Source: Candidatus Marispirochaeta associata (lineage in GTDB: Bacteria; Spirochaetota; Spirochaetia; JC444; Marispirochaetaceae). From it: DNA of 64,000 nucleotides. Both the position numbers and the translations under genes were made by a program. The stretch spans positions 1 through 64,000 of the forward strand of contig JWTM01000541.1 of the NCBI GenBank assembly GCA_001749745.1. Reading direction: 5' to 3'. Under the pieces are notes generated by a model. The model was not told the origin of the DNA and ran no database searches. It saw only the letters and a list, made by a program, of their open reading frames with translations. Shown here one piece after another: positions 1 to 7,425 of the stretch (its first letter is position 1; each line of letters opens with the position of its first letter).

Positions 1-36
1 TTGATGGTGCTTTGTTAGATCTCCTTTTACTTTATC

Positions 37-120
37 GCTTAACGTTTCGCGAATATGCGAAATTGGCCACAGGCCAATTTGGGTGAAGCCGTAGGCGCAA
101 CCGCATATTCGCTGTTAAGT
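37..120 (-). repeat. attC-like hairpin (second recombination site of the cassette array)
   Basis: Read on the minus strand this 84-bp segment begins with ACTTAAC and ends with GTTAAGC, fitting the attC consensus ends RYYYAAC and GTTRRRY. Inside, an 11-bp arm (GCGAATATGCG, 102-112 against 49-59) pairs perfectly, and a 9-bp stem with a 3-nt loop (60-80) sits within it. The spacers next to the end boxes are unequal (1 and 5 nt), so it is less canonical than the site at 183-248. The ends and size fit an integron attC. The 62 bp between it and the first attC hold no gene, so it would close an ORF-less cassette. Confidence 0.5.
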
Positions 121-182
121 ACAGTACCAAACCTACTACACTTATCTCTTCCAAAAGTACACGGATGTATTTTAGGAAGCTA

Positions 183-248
183 GTTTAACGTCGCAAATGA
201 GGATTTGGCGCGGCTACACGACAATATCCTCGATTTGTCTTGTTGGAC
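183..248 (-). repeat. integron attC site of the first gene cassette
   Basis: On the minus strand the 66-bp site starts GTCCAAC (R'' box, 248-242) and ends GTTAAAC (R' box, 189-183). Between them, arms CAAAT-C-GAGGAT and ATCCTC-ATTTG pair with one extrahelical C, the usual strand-identity mark of attC sites. It begins 3 nt after the stop codon of the cassette ORF. The R'' box is exactly complementary to GTTGGAC at the other end of the cassette (812-806), as expected when the two ends come from one circular cassette. Family knowledge: the crossover lies between G and TT of the R' box. Confidence 0.8.
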
Positions 249-251
249 TCC

Positions 252-791
252 CTACTCCTCGAATGTCTCTTCTGTTACCCATGCAATAACCCTTTCCTCG
301 TAGGTCTTGAAGTAGTCCTTTCGCGGAAGCGGGTCTTTGTTAAGAATGTGCAGGAGCGATGAAACGATCTTGTCTGCCGTGGCGATCTTTCGGACCAACT
401 CTCGGATTTCGTCAATCCGTTGGTCAAGTTCTGCGTCAAGGCGGTCCGTAATGCCCATCGCCACGTCGTGGGCAAGTTCGTTTCTTGCCTTTACCGCTGC
501 CCCGAGAAGCTGAGCAGCATCGTCAGAGAATATGCACAACTCGTTCAACCCATGAACATGCTGACCGAGTGTTTTCTTCCAAAGCTGGTGGATGCCCTTT
601 TGGAATGTGCCGTCATCCAGAACTGATGAGCCGTGCTGCATGACTTGGCTTCGCATATGGAGGAAACCCGCGATGGCTCGACAGTTCATTTCAAGATGCT
701 GTGCAGTGAACAGCGCACGGCCCAGCACGGAGAAGTAGTGAACTAGCCCCATGTCGAGCCGGATCAGTGGATGGAATGCGTCATCAATCAT
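252..791 (-). CDS. integron cassette protein, possible HEPN-motif protein
   Basis: A 179-residue protein I do not recognise as a named family. It is mostly helical in character and carries the sequence ARNELAHD with Arg103 and His108. This fits the Rx4-6H signature of HEPN domains, many of which are RNases or toxins, with the usual Asn after Arg. That assignment is inference from a short motif. The gene is the only ORF of the cassette bounded by core sites at 806-812 and 183-248. It starts 14 nt inside the cassette and stops 3 nt before attC, the tight packing typical of integron cassettes. It is probably transcribed from the promoter at 958-986. No antitoxin-like ORF is visible beside it. 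Confidence 0.7.
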   Translation of the reverse strand: MIDDAFHPLIRLDMGLVHYFSVLGRALFTAQHLEMNCRAIAGFLHMRSQVMQHGSSVLDDGTFQKGIHQLWKKTLGQHVHGLNELCIFSDDAAQLLGAAVKARNELAHDVAMGITDRLDAELDQRIDEIRELVRKIATADKIVSSLLHILNKDPLPRKDYFKTYEERVIAWVTEETFEE

Positions 792-805
792 GCTTCATCT
801 CATGA

Positions 806-841
806 GTCCAACATATTGTTTTAACCAGTTTTCCGTTAGAC
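806..841 (-). other. attI-like recombination site
   Basis: On the minus strand GTTGGAC (812-806) fits the core site GTTRRRY at the start of the cassette. GTCTAAC (841-835, fitting RYYYAAC) lies just upstream. The site sits between the recombinase gene and the first cassette, which is where attI lies in integrons. The core is an exact match to the complement of the attC R'' box at 242-248. The outer boundary of attI cannot be fixed from sequence alone. Confidence 0.55.
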
Positions 842-957
842 TATACTACATCAAATGCTTATCCACATACATTTTTTCTTTCTTTTCCCATCGTCGACCC
901 ACGGATGGGTCGACACTAAAGCGTCGTTTGGTATTGTACTTAACTACTCTTATCCGC

Positions 958-986
958 ATTATACAAATTCTTCCCAATTATCTGAA
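958..986 (-). promoter_or_regulatory. putative cassette promoter (Pc-like)
   Basis: On the minus strand TTCAGA (986-981) is followed after 17 bp by a perfect TATAAT (963-958), pointing into the cassette from just upstream of the recombinase start. This matches the position of the Pc promoter in integrons. The -35 box matches the consensus at only four of six positions. Confidence 0.45.
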
Positions 987-1017
987 GCAACCGCCCGCCA
1001 AGCCTCCTTTTCAGGAT

Positions 1018-1833
1018 ATGCATCGCTTAAATACGGAAAACATTATCTCCAGGCTACGGGAGCATCTTCTCTACCGGAACTATTCGCCGCGGACCGTCAA
1101 ATCTTACACCTATTTTGCTCGGAAATACATCGCATTTTCTCTTTCCCGATCAGAACTAAGCCGGGACGAGAAGATTGCGACTTTCGTGAATACCTTCCAC
1201 TCTCCAGCCACGAAAGCGGCGGCTTCTGCAGCCTTGAAGTATCTCTACGGCCACATCCTCCGCCTTCCATGCTCAGTTCTTACGGTCCGCAAGCGAAAAC
1301 CGCAACGCCTTCCGGTGGTGTTGAGCCGAGATCAAGTGCGCTCGATCCTGGCGATGATCCGAAATCCCAAGCATAAGTGCATGATCGCCTTGATGTACAG
1401 CTCAGGACTCAGGGTTAGCGAGGTGGTGAATCTGCGGGTACGGGATTGCAATCTCGCTAAGTTACGCCTTACGGTTCGTCAGTCGAAAAACCTGAAGGAC
1501 AGGGTCGTAGTTCTCTCATCCAGGCTGGTTGATTATCTGCAACTTCTAGTGACGAACCGCCCGGGTAGCGAGTACCTCTTTCTCAACCAAAGCGGGAACA
1601 AGTACTCGGTCCGCACCCTACAGACGATCTTCAAACGTGCACTTATAGCATCTGAAATCCCCCTCAATGCGACCTGCCACTCCCTGAGACACTCTTTTGC
1701 GACCTCTCTTCTGGAGAACGGCGTCGATATCCGCTTGATTCAGGCCCAGCTGGGGCATTCCAGTATCAAGACGACCATGCTCTATACTCAGATTACCCAG
1801 GCCATGGACGATTCCTTAAAATCACCTCTTTAG
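1018..1833 (+). CDS. tyrosine recombinase, integron-integrase-like position
   Basis: A 271-residue tyrosine recombinase with an N-terminal SAM-like core-binding domain (about 1-85) and a C-terminal catalytic domain. The catalytic residues are visible as Arg132, Lys157, His221/Arg224 (HSLRH), His247 (LGH) and Tyr256 (MLYTQ). The ATG at 1018 is chosen because the domain starts there and the upstream extension reads like non-coding sequence. The gene diverges from the cassette, as intI does. However, only 63 residues separate Lys157 from His221, so the roughly 20-residue helix that marks IntI integrases is absent. In length it resembles XerC/XerD-type enzymes. It could be an atypical integron integrase or an unrelated recombinase next to a cassette array. 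Confidence 0.88.
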   Translation: MHRLNTENIISRLREHLLYRNYSPRTVKSYTYFARKYIAFSLSRSELSRDEKIATFVNTFHSPATKAAASAALKYLYGHILRLPCSVLTVRKRKPQRLPVVLSRDQVRSILAMIRNPKHKCMIALMYSSGLRVSEVVNLRVRDCNLAKLRLTVRQSKNLKDRVVVLSSRLVDYLQLLVTNRPGSEYLFLNQSGNKYSVRTLQTIFKRALIASEIPLNATCHSLRHSFATSLLENGVDIRLIQAQLGHSSIKTTMLYTQITQAMDDSLKSPL

Positions 1834-1859
1834 CGCATTACGTATAATCGCCTCCTTCT

Positions 1860-2984
1860 ATGCTGTTTTACGAACTTCGGATAAACTCTACACCTATGAC
1901 CGGCTACACCTGGCAGGTTGAAAAGACCGAGAATCCCCGTTTTCCCTACCGGATCGCCATCAGAGAGGCGGAGAAGACGGTTCTCGCCCTGCGCGCCCAG
2001 GATAAGTGGCCGGGGCAAAAGGGACAGATCTTCTGTCTCCGGGAGACGGGCTCCCCCGACGACGGGGAGAACCTAGAGCTGGTAGAAACGGTACCGATCG
2101 CCGTCTTACGCCGCCAGGGAAAACGGGTCGAGATTGTCCTCGACCGGGCCAACCGAAAGCGCTGCGATTTCCTCTTCCTTAGAAAAACAAACAAAACGGG
2201 AGAGCCCTACGAGCAGATCTTCTTCCGCACCCAGACGGGTCTTCGCGCCCACCGCAGCAAGGGCTCGCCCCTCCTCTACGGATCTGAAACGGTCGAGGTC
2301 GTCATCGACTCCTCGGAGCGCTACCCGTGGCGTTTCCCGTCCGCCGAGATTACCCGCACAAAGCTTCCCGCCGGGGACTACGCTTTGGTCTGGGAAAACC
2401 GTTACATCGCCGTGGTCGAACGAAAAACCTTCGATAATCTATTACACGATCTCTATGAGATCAGGATCTGCCACCAGAAGCTGACCGAGCTCTCCAGTTT
2501 TCCGAATCCGGCATTGGTCGTCGAAGCGCAATACGGGGATTTCTCCGATCCGAAGCGGATCGGGGACCGGCTCTCCGCCCCGCATCTGAACCGTCTTATC
2601 GGCGAAATCTCCGCCCTCCATCCGGGGCTGCAGATCATCTTCGCCGGCAACCGAAAGCTGGCCAATGCCTGGACGACCCGCTTCTTTCAGGCCGTTCGCT
2701 CCCGGGTTGCCGATACCGGTCAAAGCAGCGTCGAGGCCGCCGAACGACCGCCGACCTTCCTCGCCACTCCGGTGCGCATCGATTTGGAAATCCGAAAAGC
2801 GGTACTGGAGAACTACGGACAACGACAGGAGGGGTGCAGCATGCAGGAGCTGCGGGAGGCCTTCCCGGATGCGGACACCCCCCTTATCCGCCGGGTGGTG
2901 CAGCAGCTAAAGCGGGAAGATAAAATCTACTCCACCGGAAAATCCCGGGGAACCCGCTATTTCAGCAAGCTTGAGGCGCCTTGA
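1860..2984 (+). CDS. ERCC4/XPF-type nuclease domain protein
   Basis: The central part carries an ERCC4 (XPF/Mus81-like) nuclease signature: AGDY followed by VVERKTFDNLL with Glu187, Arg188, Lys189 and Asp192, the GD...ERKxxxD metal-binding motif of structure-specific endonucleases. The N-terminal 120 residues are unassigned and the C-terminal 80 look like a winged-helix DNA-binding domain. No helicase domain is present. A TATAAT sequence (1851-1856) lies just before the first ATG, and neither the first ATG nor the alternative at 1896 has a good ribosome-binding site. The 1896 start (MTGYTW) may be the real one. The gene follows the recombinase on the same strand with a 26-bp gap. The substrate is unknown; branched DNA processing is inferred from the family. 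Confidence 0.8.
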   Translation: MLFYELRINSTPMTGYTWQVEKTENPRFPYRIAIREAEKTVLALRAQDKWPGQKGQIFCLRETGSPDDGENLELVETVPIAVLRRQGKRVEIVLDRANRKRCDFLFLRKTNKTGEPYEQIFFRTQTGLRAHRSKGSPLLYGSETVEVVIDSSERYPWRFPSAEITRTKLPAGDYALVWENRYIAVVERKTFDNLLHDLYEIRICHQKLTELSSFPNPALVVEAQYGDFSDPKRIGDRLSAPHLNRLIGEISALHPGLQIIFAGNRKLANAWTTRFFQAVRSRVADTGQSSVEAAERPPTFLATPVRIDLEIRKAVLENYGQRQEGCSMQELREAFPDADTPLIRRVVQQLKREDKIYSTGKSRGTRYFSKLEAP

Positions 2985-2999
2985 ACAATCGAGAAACAC

Positions 3000-4289
3000 C
3001 TAAGTGACCGGCGGTTTCCGCCGCACCCGCACCTTGCGGAGCAGCTTAAAAGCCGAAGGACTGGTTCGCGGATAGAGGCGGAATCCGCCTTTTCGTCTGG
3101 GAACAGCGGGGATTGTAGCGCGCCGGATAGCGGCAAATCCGAAGAGGAGGGCTTGCACCACGGTCATGGAGAGGAAGAGCCCGGTCGGCCCGATCCAGCG
3201 CATAAACTGACTTCCTAACACAGGCCCGATTACGCTGCCTATTCCATAGTAGATGACGATGGCTCCTGCAACTCGGACCATCTCGTTCGGCTGAAAATGA
3301 TCATTGGCGAACGCTACCGAAAGAGAGTAGAGAGGCATTCCGAATCCACCGTAGAGAAAGATCAGTACATAGAGCATCGAACCATCCGGACGGAAGACGA
3401 CAATGAATGCCGCGGCGAGGGCGGAAACGCCGGTGCTCCAGAGCATGGCCAGACGTCGGCTGCTCTTGTCGGAGAGCCAACCCAGCGGCCATTGCAACAC
3501 CATAGTACCCACTGAAACCAGGAGCATGAGCATACCGATGGCGCCGCTCTCCAGACCTATCTGCTGCCCGTAGAGGGGGGTTAGACTCCATGTGGCTCCC
3601 GTCATAATGCCGGCGACGATCACTCCGCTCCCGGCGAGGGGCGTCTTCAAAAAGGTCCGCACCAGGCGCGGCGGCTCCCGCTCGGCGCTCGGCTCCCCGC
3701 GGACGCGCATGACCGCCACCGGTATCAGGCAGAGCGAGATAAGTACCGTGGTCGCACAAAATATCTCGAATCCCGCCGGCGGAAAGAGCGCCAACAGGGG
3801 TTGCCCGGCTCCCATGGAGACCAAATACACCACGCTATAGGCGCTTAAGAGACGCCCTCGGTTATGGCTCGAACTCGATGAGTTCAGCCAGCTCTCGGAA
3901 ACGACGAACATCACCGATAGGGAAAGCCCGGTAAGCGCCCGAAACACCATCCAGGCAATGGGGTTTATCACTAAGAGATGCGCGATTGCCGCTGCGGACC
4001 CCAAAGAAGCCGAAGCGGCGAAGGAGCGTACATAGCCGACATTGCGAATAAGGATCGGGGCGATTAGCGAACCGAGTATCAAGCCCACATAATTGGCGGC
4101 CATGATCAAACCGACGATTGAGTTCGTATAGCCTTCGAGGCCCGCGCGCAGAGAAACGGCGGAGCCCTGCACTCCCATTCCTGCGCCCATCAGGAATACC
4201 GAGGTGAGAATTGCAATTATCGTGGTTCGTGAGCTTTCGTGTGCGGTAGACGATGTAACGGCAGCTTGGTCGGCGGTCGTGTCTCCCAT
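3000..4289 (-). CDS. major facilitator superfamily transporter
   Basis: A 429-residue membrane protein with about twelve hydrophobic segments starting near residue 24, in the two-halves arrangement of MFS permeases. The sequence is closest in feel to the YcaD/sugar-efflux branch, but no substrate can be assigned. The C-terminus is a basic cytoplasmic tail of about 35 residues. The gene converges with the ERCC4 gene (15-bp gap) and is separated from the DUF364 gene by 44 bp, so it could be the last gene of that leftward transcript. Confidence 0.85.
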   Translation of the reverse strand: MGDTTADQAAVTSSTAHESSRTTIIAILTSVFLMGAGMGVQGSAVSLRAGLEGYTNSIVGLIMAANYVGLILGSLIAPILIRNVGYVRSFAASASLGSAAAIAHLLVINPIAWMVFRALTGLSLSVMFVVSESWLNSSSSSHNRGRLLSAYSVVYLVSMGAGQPLLALFPPAGFEIFCATTVLISLCLIPVAVMRVRGEPSAEREPPRLVRTFLKTPLAGSGVIVAGIMTGATWSLTPLYGQQIGLESGAIGMLMLLVSVGTMVLQWPLGWLSDKSSRRLAMLWSTGVSALAAAFIVVFRPDGSMLYVLIFLYGGFGMPLYSLSVAFANDHFQPNEMVRVAGAIVIYYGIGSVIGPVLGSQFMRWIGPTGLFLSMTVVQALLFGFAAIRRATIPAVPRRKGGFRLYPRTSPSAFKLLRKVRVRRKPPVT

Positions 4290-4333
4290 CTCTCAAACGG
4301 TACCATATGAAAGGCCGTACGACTACAGCCGGC

Positions 4334-5080
4334 TCAACCCAATCTGCAGCTTACCTTCCGCGCCCCTTTCAGGATATGCCGGGTCCCCCGACCGTTGCGG
4401 ATCGCGCCTTCGATATGCTCTGTATCGACCGGTGCAACCCCGCCGATATAATCGAGGGGCAGATGCTCGAATAGGGCCGGTGCCATGGGGGTCGTCGGTC
4501 CGAGGAGCACCGCCGGGGTATTTGTATGAAGACGGTCAAAGATCTTCTCGGTGGTGCCGTTAATCAGACTGGTGGCGGTCAGGATAAATCCTTTGGCTCT
4601 TCCCGACTTTAGTAAGCGGTAAAATGCCTCCTCCGTACCGAGACCGCGGCCGATGTCGTAGATCTCCAGCTCGGCGCCCATGCCGCGGATCTTCTCCACC
4701 ACCGGACCAAAATAACCGGCCATAGCGATTTTATCCCCCGGACCGGGAGCGAAGGCTGCAAGATACTCCAGCTCATCGTCGGCACAGGCGGCGGCCTGTT
4801 CGGCGTTAAGGGCGTTCAGCACGGCAATCGCCACCGAACGGTCGACCAGGTTATCGGAATCAATCAATTCAAGCAGGGGCAGCGCCGGTTTTCCTTCGAT
4901 CTCTCCCGGGTATTTGAAGACCATGCAGGATTCCAGATCGGTCACGTAGGTGTAGGAGAGTCCCAGTCTTCCGTTATCCAACAGCGCGGCGGTATAACCC
5001 AGACCGATAGTCAAACGCTCGATTGAGGCCTTCTCCGCCGCTCCGGCGTAGACCTCGAGGATCTTGCGATAGATCTCCAT
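4334..5080 (-). CDS. DUF4213/DUF364 (Rossmann-like, putative heavy-metal chelation) protein
   Basis: A 248-residue protein with the two-part organisation of the DUF4213-DUF364 family. The N-terminal enolase-like part includes GLGYTAALL and SVAIAVLNALN. The C-terminal Rossmann-like part includes GYFGPVVEKIR and ILTATSLINGTTEKIF. Members are often linked to metal or cofactor handling, but the biochemical role is not established. The start codon overlaps the stop of the oxidoreductase gene (TAATG), so the two are probably translationally coupled. Confidence 0.75.
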   Translation of the reverse strand: MEIYRKILEVYAGAAEKASIERLTIGLGYTAALLDNGRLGLSYTYVTDLESCMVFKYPGEIEGKPALPLLELIDSDNLVDRSVAIAVLNALNAEQAAACADDELEYLAAFAPGPGDKIAMAGYFGPVVEKIRGMGAELEIYDIGRGLGTEEAFYRLLKSGRAKGFILTATSLINGTTEKIFDRLHTNTPAVLLGPTTPMAPALFEHLPLDYIGGVAPVDTEHIEGAIRNGRGTRHILKGARKVSCRLG

Positions 5081-6078
5081 TATTGATCCCCGTGACGAAC
5101 CACGGTACGTCCGCTGTGGGTGCCGGCCAGCATGGATTCGATCGCGGCGTCCAAACGGTCCAAACCGATCTCCTCGATATTGCGGAAGAGGTTCTCATAT
5201 TTCCAGTCCCCCGCCAGGCGCTGCCACATATCCCGCCGCGGCCCGGCGGGATAGTTTTGGGAGGAGACCCCGCAGAGGGCGATTCCGCGCAGAATAAAGG
5301 GATAGACCGTAAGGGGCAGATCTCCGCCGGCGGCGTTTCCGCAGCAGCTGACAACCCCGAAGGGTTTGACGGCCTTGATCAGATTCGTCAGGATCGCACC
5401 GCCCACGGTATCCACGGCGCCGGCGAAGCGTCCTTTCAGCATGGAACGCTCGCTCTCTTCGCCGAACTCGGCTCGATCCAGCACCTCGGCGGCGCCGAGC
5501 TCCTTCAGCATACCCTGCTTATCCTTCTTGCCGCTTATTACCTGCACCTGGTAGCCGAGTTGAGCCAGAATACCGGTCGCCAGGGAGCCGACCCCGCCGG
5601 TCGCGCCGCTGACCGCCACCGGCCCGTCCTCAGGCCGGATACGTTCGACCAGGTGGCTAACACAGATAGCGGCGGTTAGTCCGGCGGTTCCCAGGCACAT
5701 GGCCTCCTTCAAGCTGAGACCTGCCGGAAGGGGCACCGCCCATGCGGCGGGCACCCGAATATACCCGCCGAATCCGCCGGGGGTATTCATCCCCAAATCG
5801 TGACTGGTAACGATAACCGAATCCCCGGCTTGGTACTCCGGGACTGAAGATTCGACCACCACTCCGGCGGCATCGATGCCTGGGGTGTGGGGATAGCTCT
5901 TGGTCACCCCCTTGTTGCCCCGGGCGGAGAGAGCATCCTTATAATTCAATGAGGAGTAGGCCACCTCGACCAGGAGCTCTCCCGCGGGCAAGTTCTCGAC
6001 GGAGAGGGTCTGCACATTCCCGGTATAACTGCCGTTCTCTTCCTCGACACGATAGGCTGTATAGTCGGTATGGGTCAT
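5080..6078 (-). CDS. YhdH/AcuI-type NADPH-dependent quinone/acryloyl-CoA reductase
   Basis: A medium-chain dehydrogenase/reductase without zinc ligands. It has an N-terminal GroES-like domain (SSLNYKDAL, PHTPGIDAAG) and a nucleotide-binding domain with SGATGGVGSLA. This pattern matches the YhdH/YhfP/AcuI subfamily, which reduces acryloyl-CoA or quinones with NADPH. The start is set at 6078 because AAGGAG lies 7 nt upstream and the protein then begins MTHTDYTAYRV. The extra 11 residues of the longer frame are not domain sequence. It is coupled to the DUF364 gene downstream. Confidence 0.85.
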   Translation of the reverse strand: MTHTDYTAYRVEEENGSYTGNVQTLSVENLPAGELLVEVAYSSLNYKDALSARGNKGVTKSYPHTPGIDAAGVVVESSVPEYQAGDSVIVTSHDLGMNTPGGFGGYIRVPAAWAVPLPAGLSLKEAMCLGTAGLTAAICVSHLVERIRPEDGPVAVSGATGGVGSLATGILAQLGYQVQVISGKKDKQGMLKELGAAEVLDRAEFGEESERSMLKGRFAGAVDTVGGAILTNLIKAVKPFGVVSCCGNAAGGDLPLTVYPFILRGIALCGVSSQNYPAGPRRDMWQRLAGDWKYENLFRNIEEIGLDRLDAAIESMLAGTHSGRTVVRHGDQ

Positions 6079-6089
6079 AGTAGCACTCC

Positions 6090-6629
6090 TTAAGAAGTGA
6101 GAGCTTTCCACATCAGGATGTCCGGCTGCCCGGGTGCGGAAGCGTCGGGGATAACCCCGACAATACGATACCCGAGTTTACGGTAGAACTCAAAGGGGTG
6201 GCGCCCCAGATTGCGGATATGCCTGATTTCGTCGAATAGGTCGGCCGAGGAGAGATCCCGCCCGCCTAAGCTGGTGCTGCCGTCGGGATCATCGCTTCCC
6301 AGGAGCACCCCGCCTGCGCCGCGCTCGGCCAGGAGCCGCTCCCCCTCGCGTACCAGGGCGCTCCCGATCCCGCTGCCGGCGGCGGCCGGGTCGACCGCCA
6401 GGGGATGCAGCTCCCAGGTGTGGGTGCCGTAGAGCGGGCGAAAACCGATCCAGCCGACGAGGGCGCCTTCGAGCTCGGCCCCGATCAGCAGATACTCGGG
6501 GTTCAGACACTCCCGGACCTCTCGCCGGGCGGCCTCGATCGTATCCCAGTCTGTAACGCCGGTGGAAGCGAACGCCGCCGTCAGAACCCGCGCCGCCGCC
6601 TCGACCGCCTCAGAATCTCCGGGATGCAG
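6090..6629 (-). CDS. GNAT N-acetyltransferase, start codon unresolved
   Basis: The reading frame from about 6635 down to 6090 encodes a complete GNAT fold, closest to aminoglycoside 6'-N-acetyltransferase-like proteins. Visible parts are GWIGFRPLYGTHTWELHPLAV, an acetyl-CoA loop (DPAAAGSGIGSALV) and the C-terminal HPFEFYRKLGYRIVGVIPDA. No ATG, GTG or TTG is available upstream of the first half of the domain; the first is a GTG at 6308, deep inside the fold. A CTG at 6629 is the first near-cognate start. The frame begins about where the ABC ATPase gene ends (6634), so a rare start, coupling by frameshift, or a recent frameshift mutation are all possible. Confidence 0.6.
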   Translation of the reverse strand: MHPGDSEAVEAAARVLTAAFASTGVTDWDTIEAARREVRECLNPEYLLIGAELEGALVGWIGFRPLYGTHTWELHPLAVDPAAAGSGIGSALVREGERLLAERGAGGVLLGSDDPDGSTSLGGRDLSSADLFDEIRHIRNLGRHPFEFYRKLGYRIVGVIPDASAPGQPDILMWKALTS

Positions 6630-6633
6630 CTTG

Positions 6634-7425
6634 TTAAGAGAGCAGGACCTCGTCGTTTTCGAACTCCTTCTTGCGGATCTCGTGGAACTTATCCACCAAC
6701 TTATCCACCGTTAATCCACGCTTCTCCTCGCCTTCGATGTCGAGGATGACCTCTCCGCCGTCCATCATCAGCAGGCGGTTACCATACTGGATGGCGTGGG
6801 CCATGTTGTGGGTAATCATCACCGCGGTCAGCTTGTACTCCTCGATAAAGCGCTTGGTCAGCTCCAGCACCTTGGCCGCGTTCCTGGGGTCTAAGGCCGC
6901 GGTATGCTCATCCAACAGGATCAGCGCCGGCTTGGAGAGGACCATCATCAGGAGGGTCAGCGCCTGGCGCTGTCCGCCGGAGAGGAGGCTGACGTTGTTC
7001 TTGAGCCGGGATTCGAGGCCCATATCGAGGGCGGTCAGCTCCTTTTTGAAGAACTCCCGCATCTTGTTATTGAGGCTGATTCGCAAACCCTTAAAGCCCT
7101 TCTTGTAGCAGAGGATCATGTTGTCCTCCAGACTCATGTTGCCCGCGGTACCGAGCAAGGGATTCTGAAAGATCCGGCCGATATACTTGGCCCGCTGAAA
7201 CTCGGGAACCTTGGTTACCTCCGTATCGTTGACGAAGATCTTCCCCTCGGTCGGGAAGTAGGTACCGGCGATCAGATTGAAGAGACTCGTCTTTCCCGCC
7301 CCGTTGGAACCGATCACGGTAATGAAGTCCCCCTCCTTGACCGTCAGATCGATATTACGGATCGCCGTCGTCTCGTTGACGGTGCCTTCGTTGAATACCT
7401 TGCTTACCTGCTCGAGCCGAATCAT
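6634..7425 (-). CDS. ABC transporter ATP-binding protein, TrpZ-type
   Basis: A 263-residue ABC ATPase with Walker A GSNGAGKTS (about 39-47), signature LLSGGQRQAL, Walker B ALILLDEHTAALD and the switch histidine in MITHNM. It energises the importer formed with the permease and the substrate-binding protein encoded upstream. Its start overlaps the permease stop by 4 nt, indicating coupled translation. This three-gene type (PF04392 binding protein, single-permease dimer, ATPase) is known for tryptophan/tyrosine uptake (TrpXYZ), but specificity cannot be read from the sequence. Confidence 0.9.
   Translation of the reverse strand: MIRLEQVSKVFNEGTVNETTAIRNIDLTVKEGDFITVIGSNGAGKTSLFNLIAGTYFPTEGKIFVNDTEVTKVPEFQRAKYIGRIFQNPLLGTAGNMSLEDNMILCYKKGFKGLRISLNNKMREFFKKELTALDMGLESRLKNNVSLLSGGQRQALTLLMMVLSKPALILLDEHTAALDPRNAAKVLELTKRFIEEYKLTAVMITHNMAHAIQYGNRLLMMDGGEVILDIEGEEKRGLTVDKLVDKFHEIRKKEFENDEVLLS

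Noticed and set aside
14..20. GTTAGAT as another attC end
   Set aside because: Only 16 bp from the previous site and without a partner arm; likely chance match to a degenerate 7-mer.
751..1017. Upstream extension of the recombinase frame
   Set aside because: It runs through the cassette start, the attI-like site and the promoter, reads as non-coding sequence, and the recombinase domain begins at 1018.
6289..6510. Arg/Gly-rich frame inside the GNAT gene
   Set aside because: A GC-rich shadow frame; the GNAT frame shows the conserved fold.
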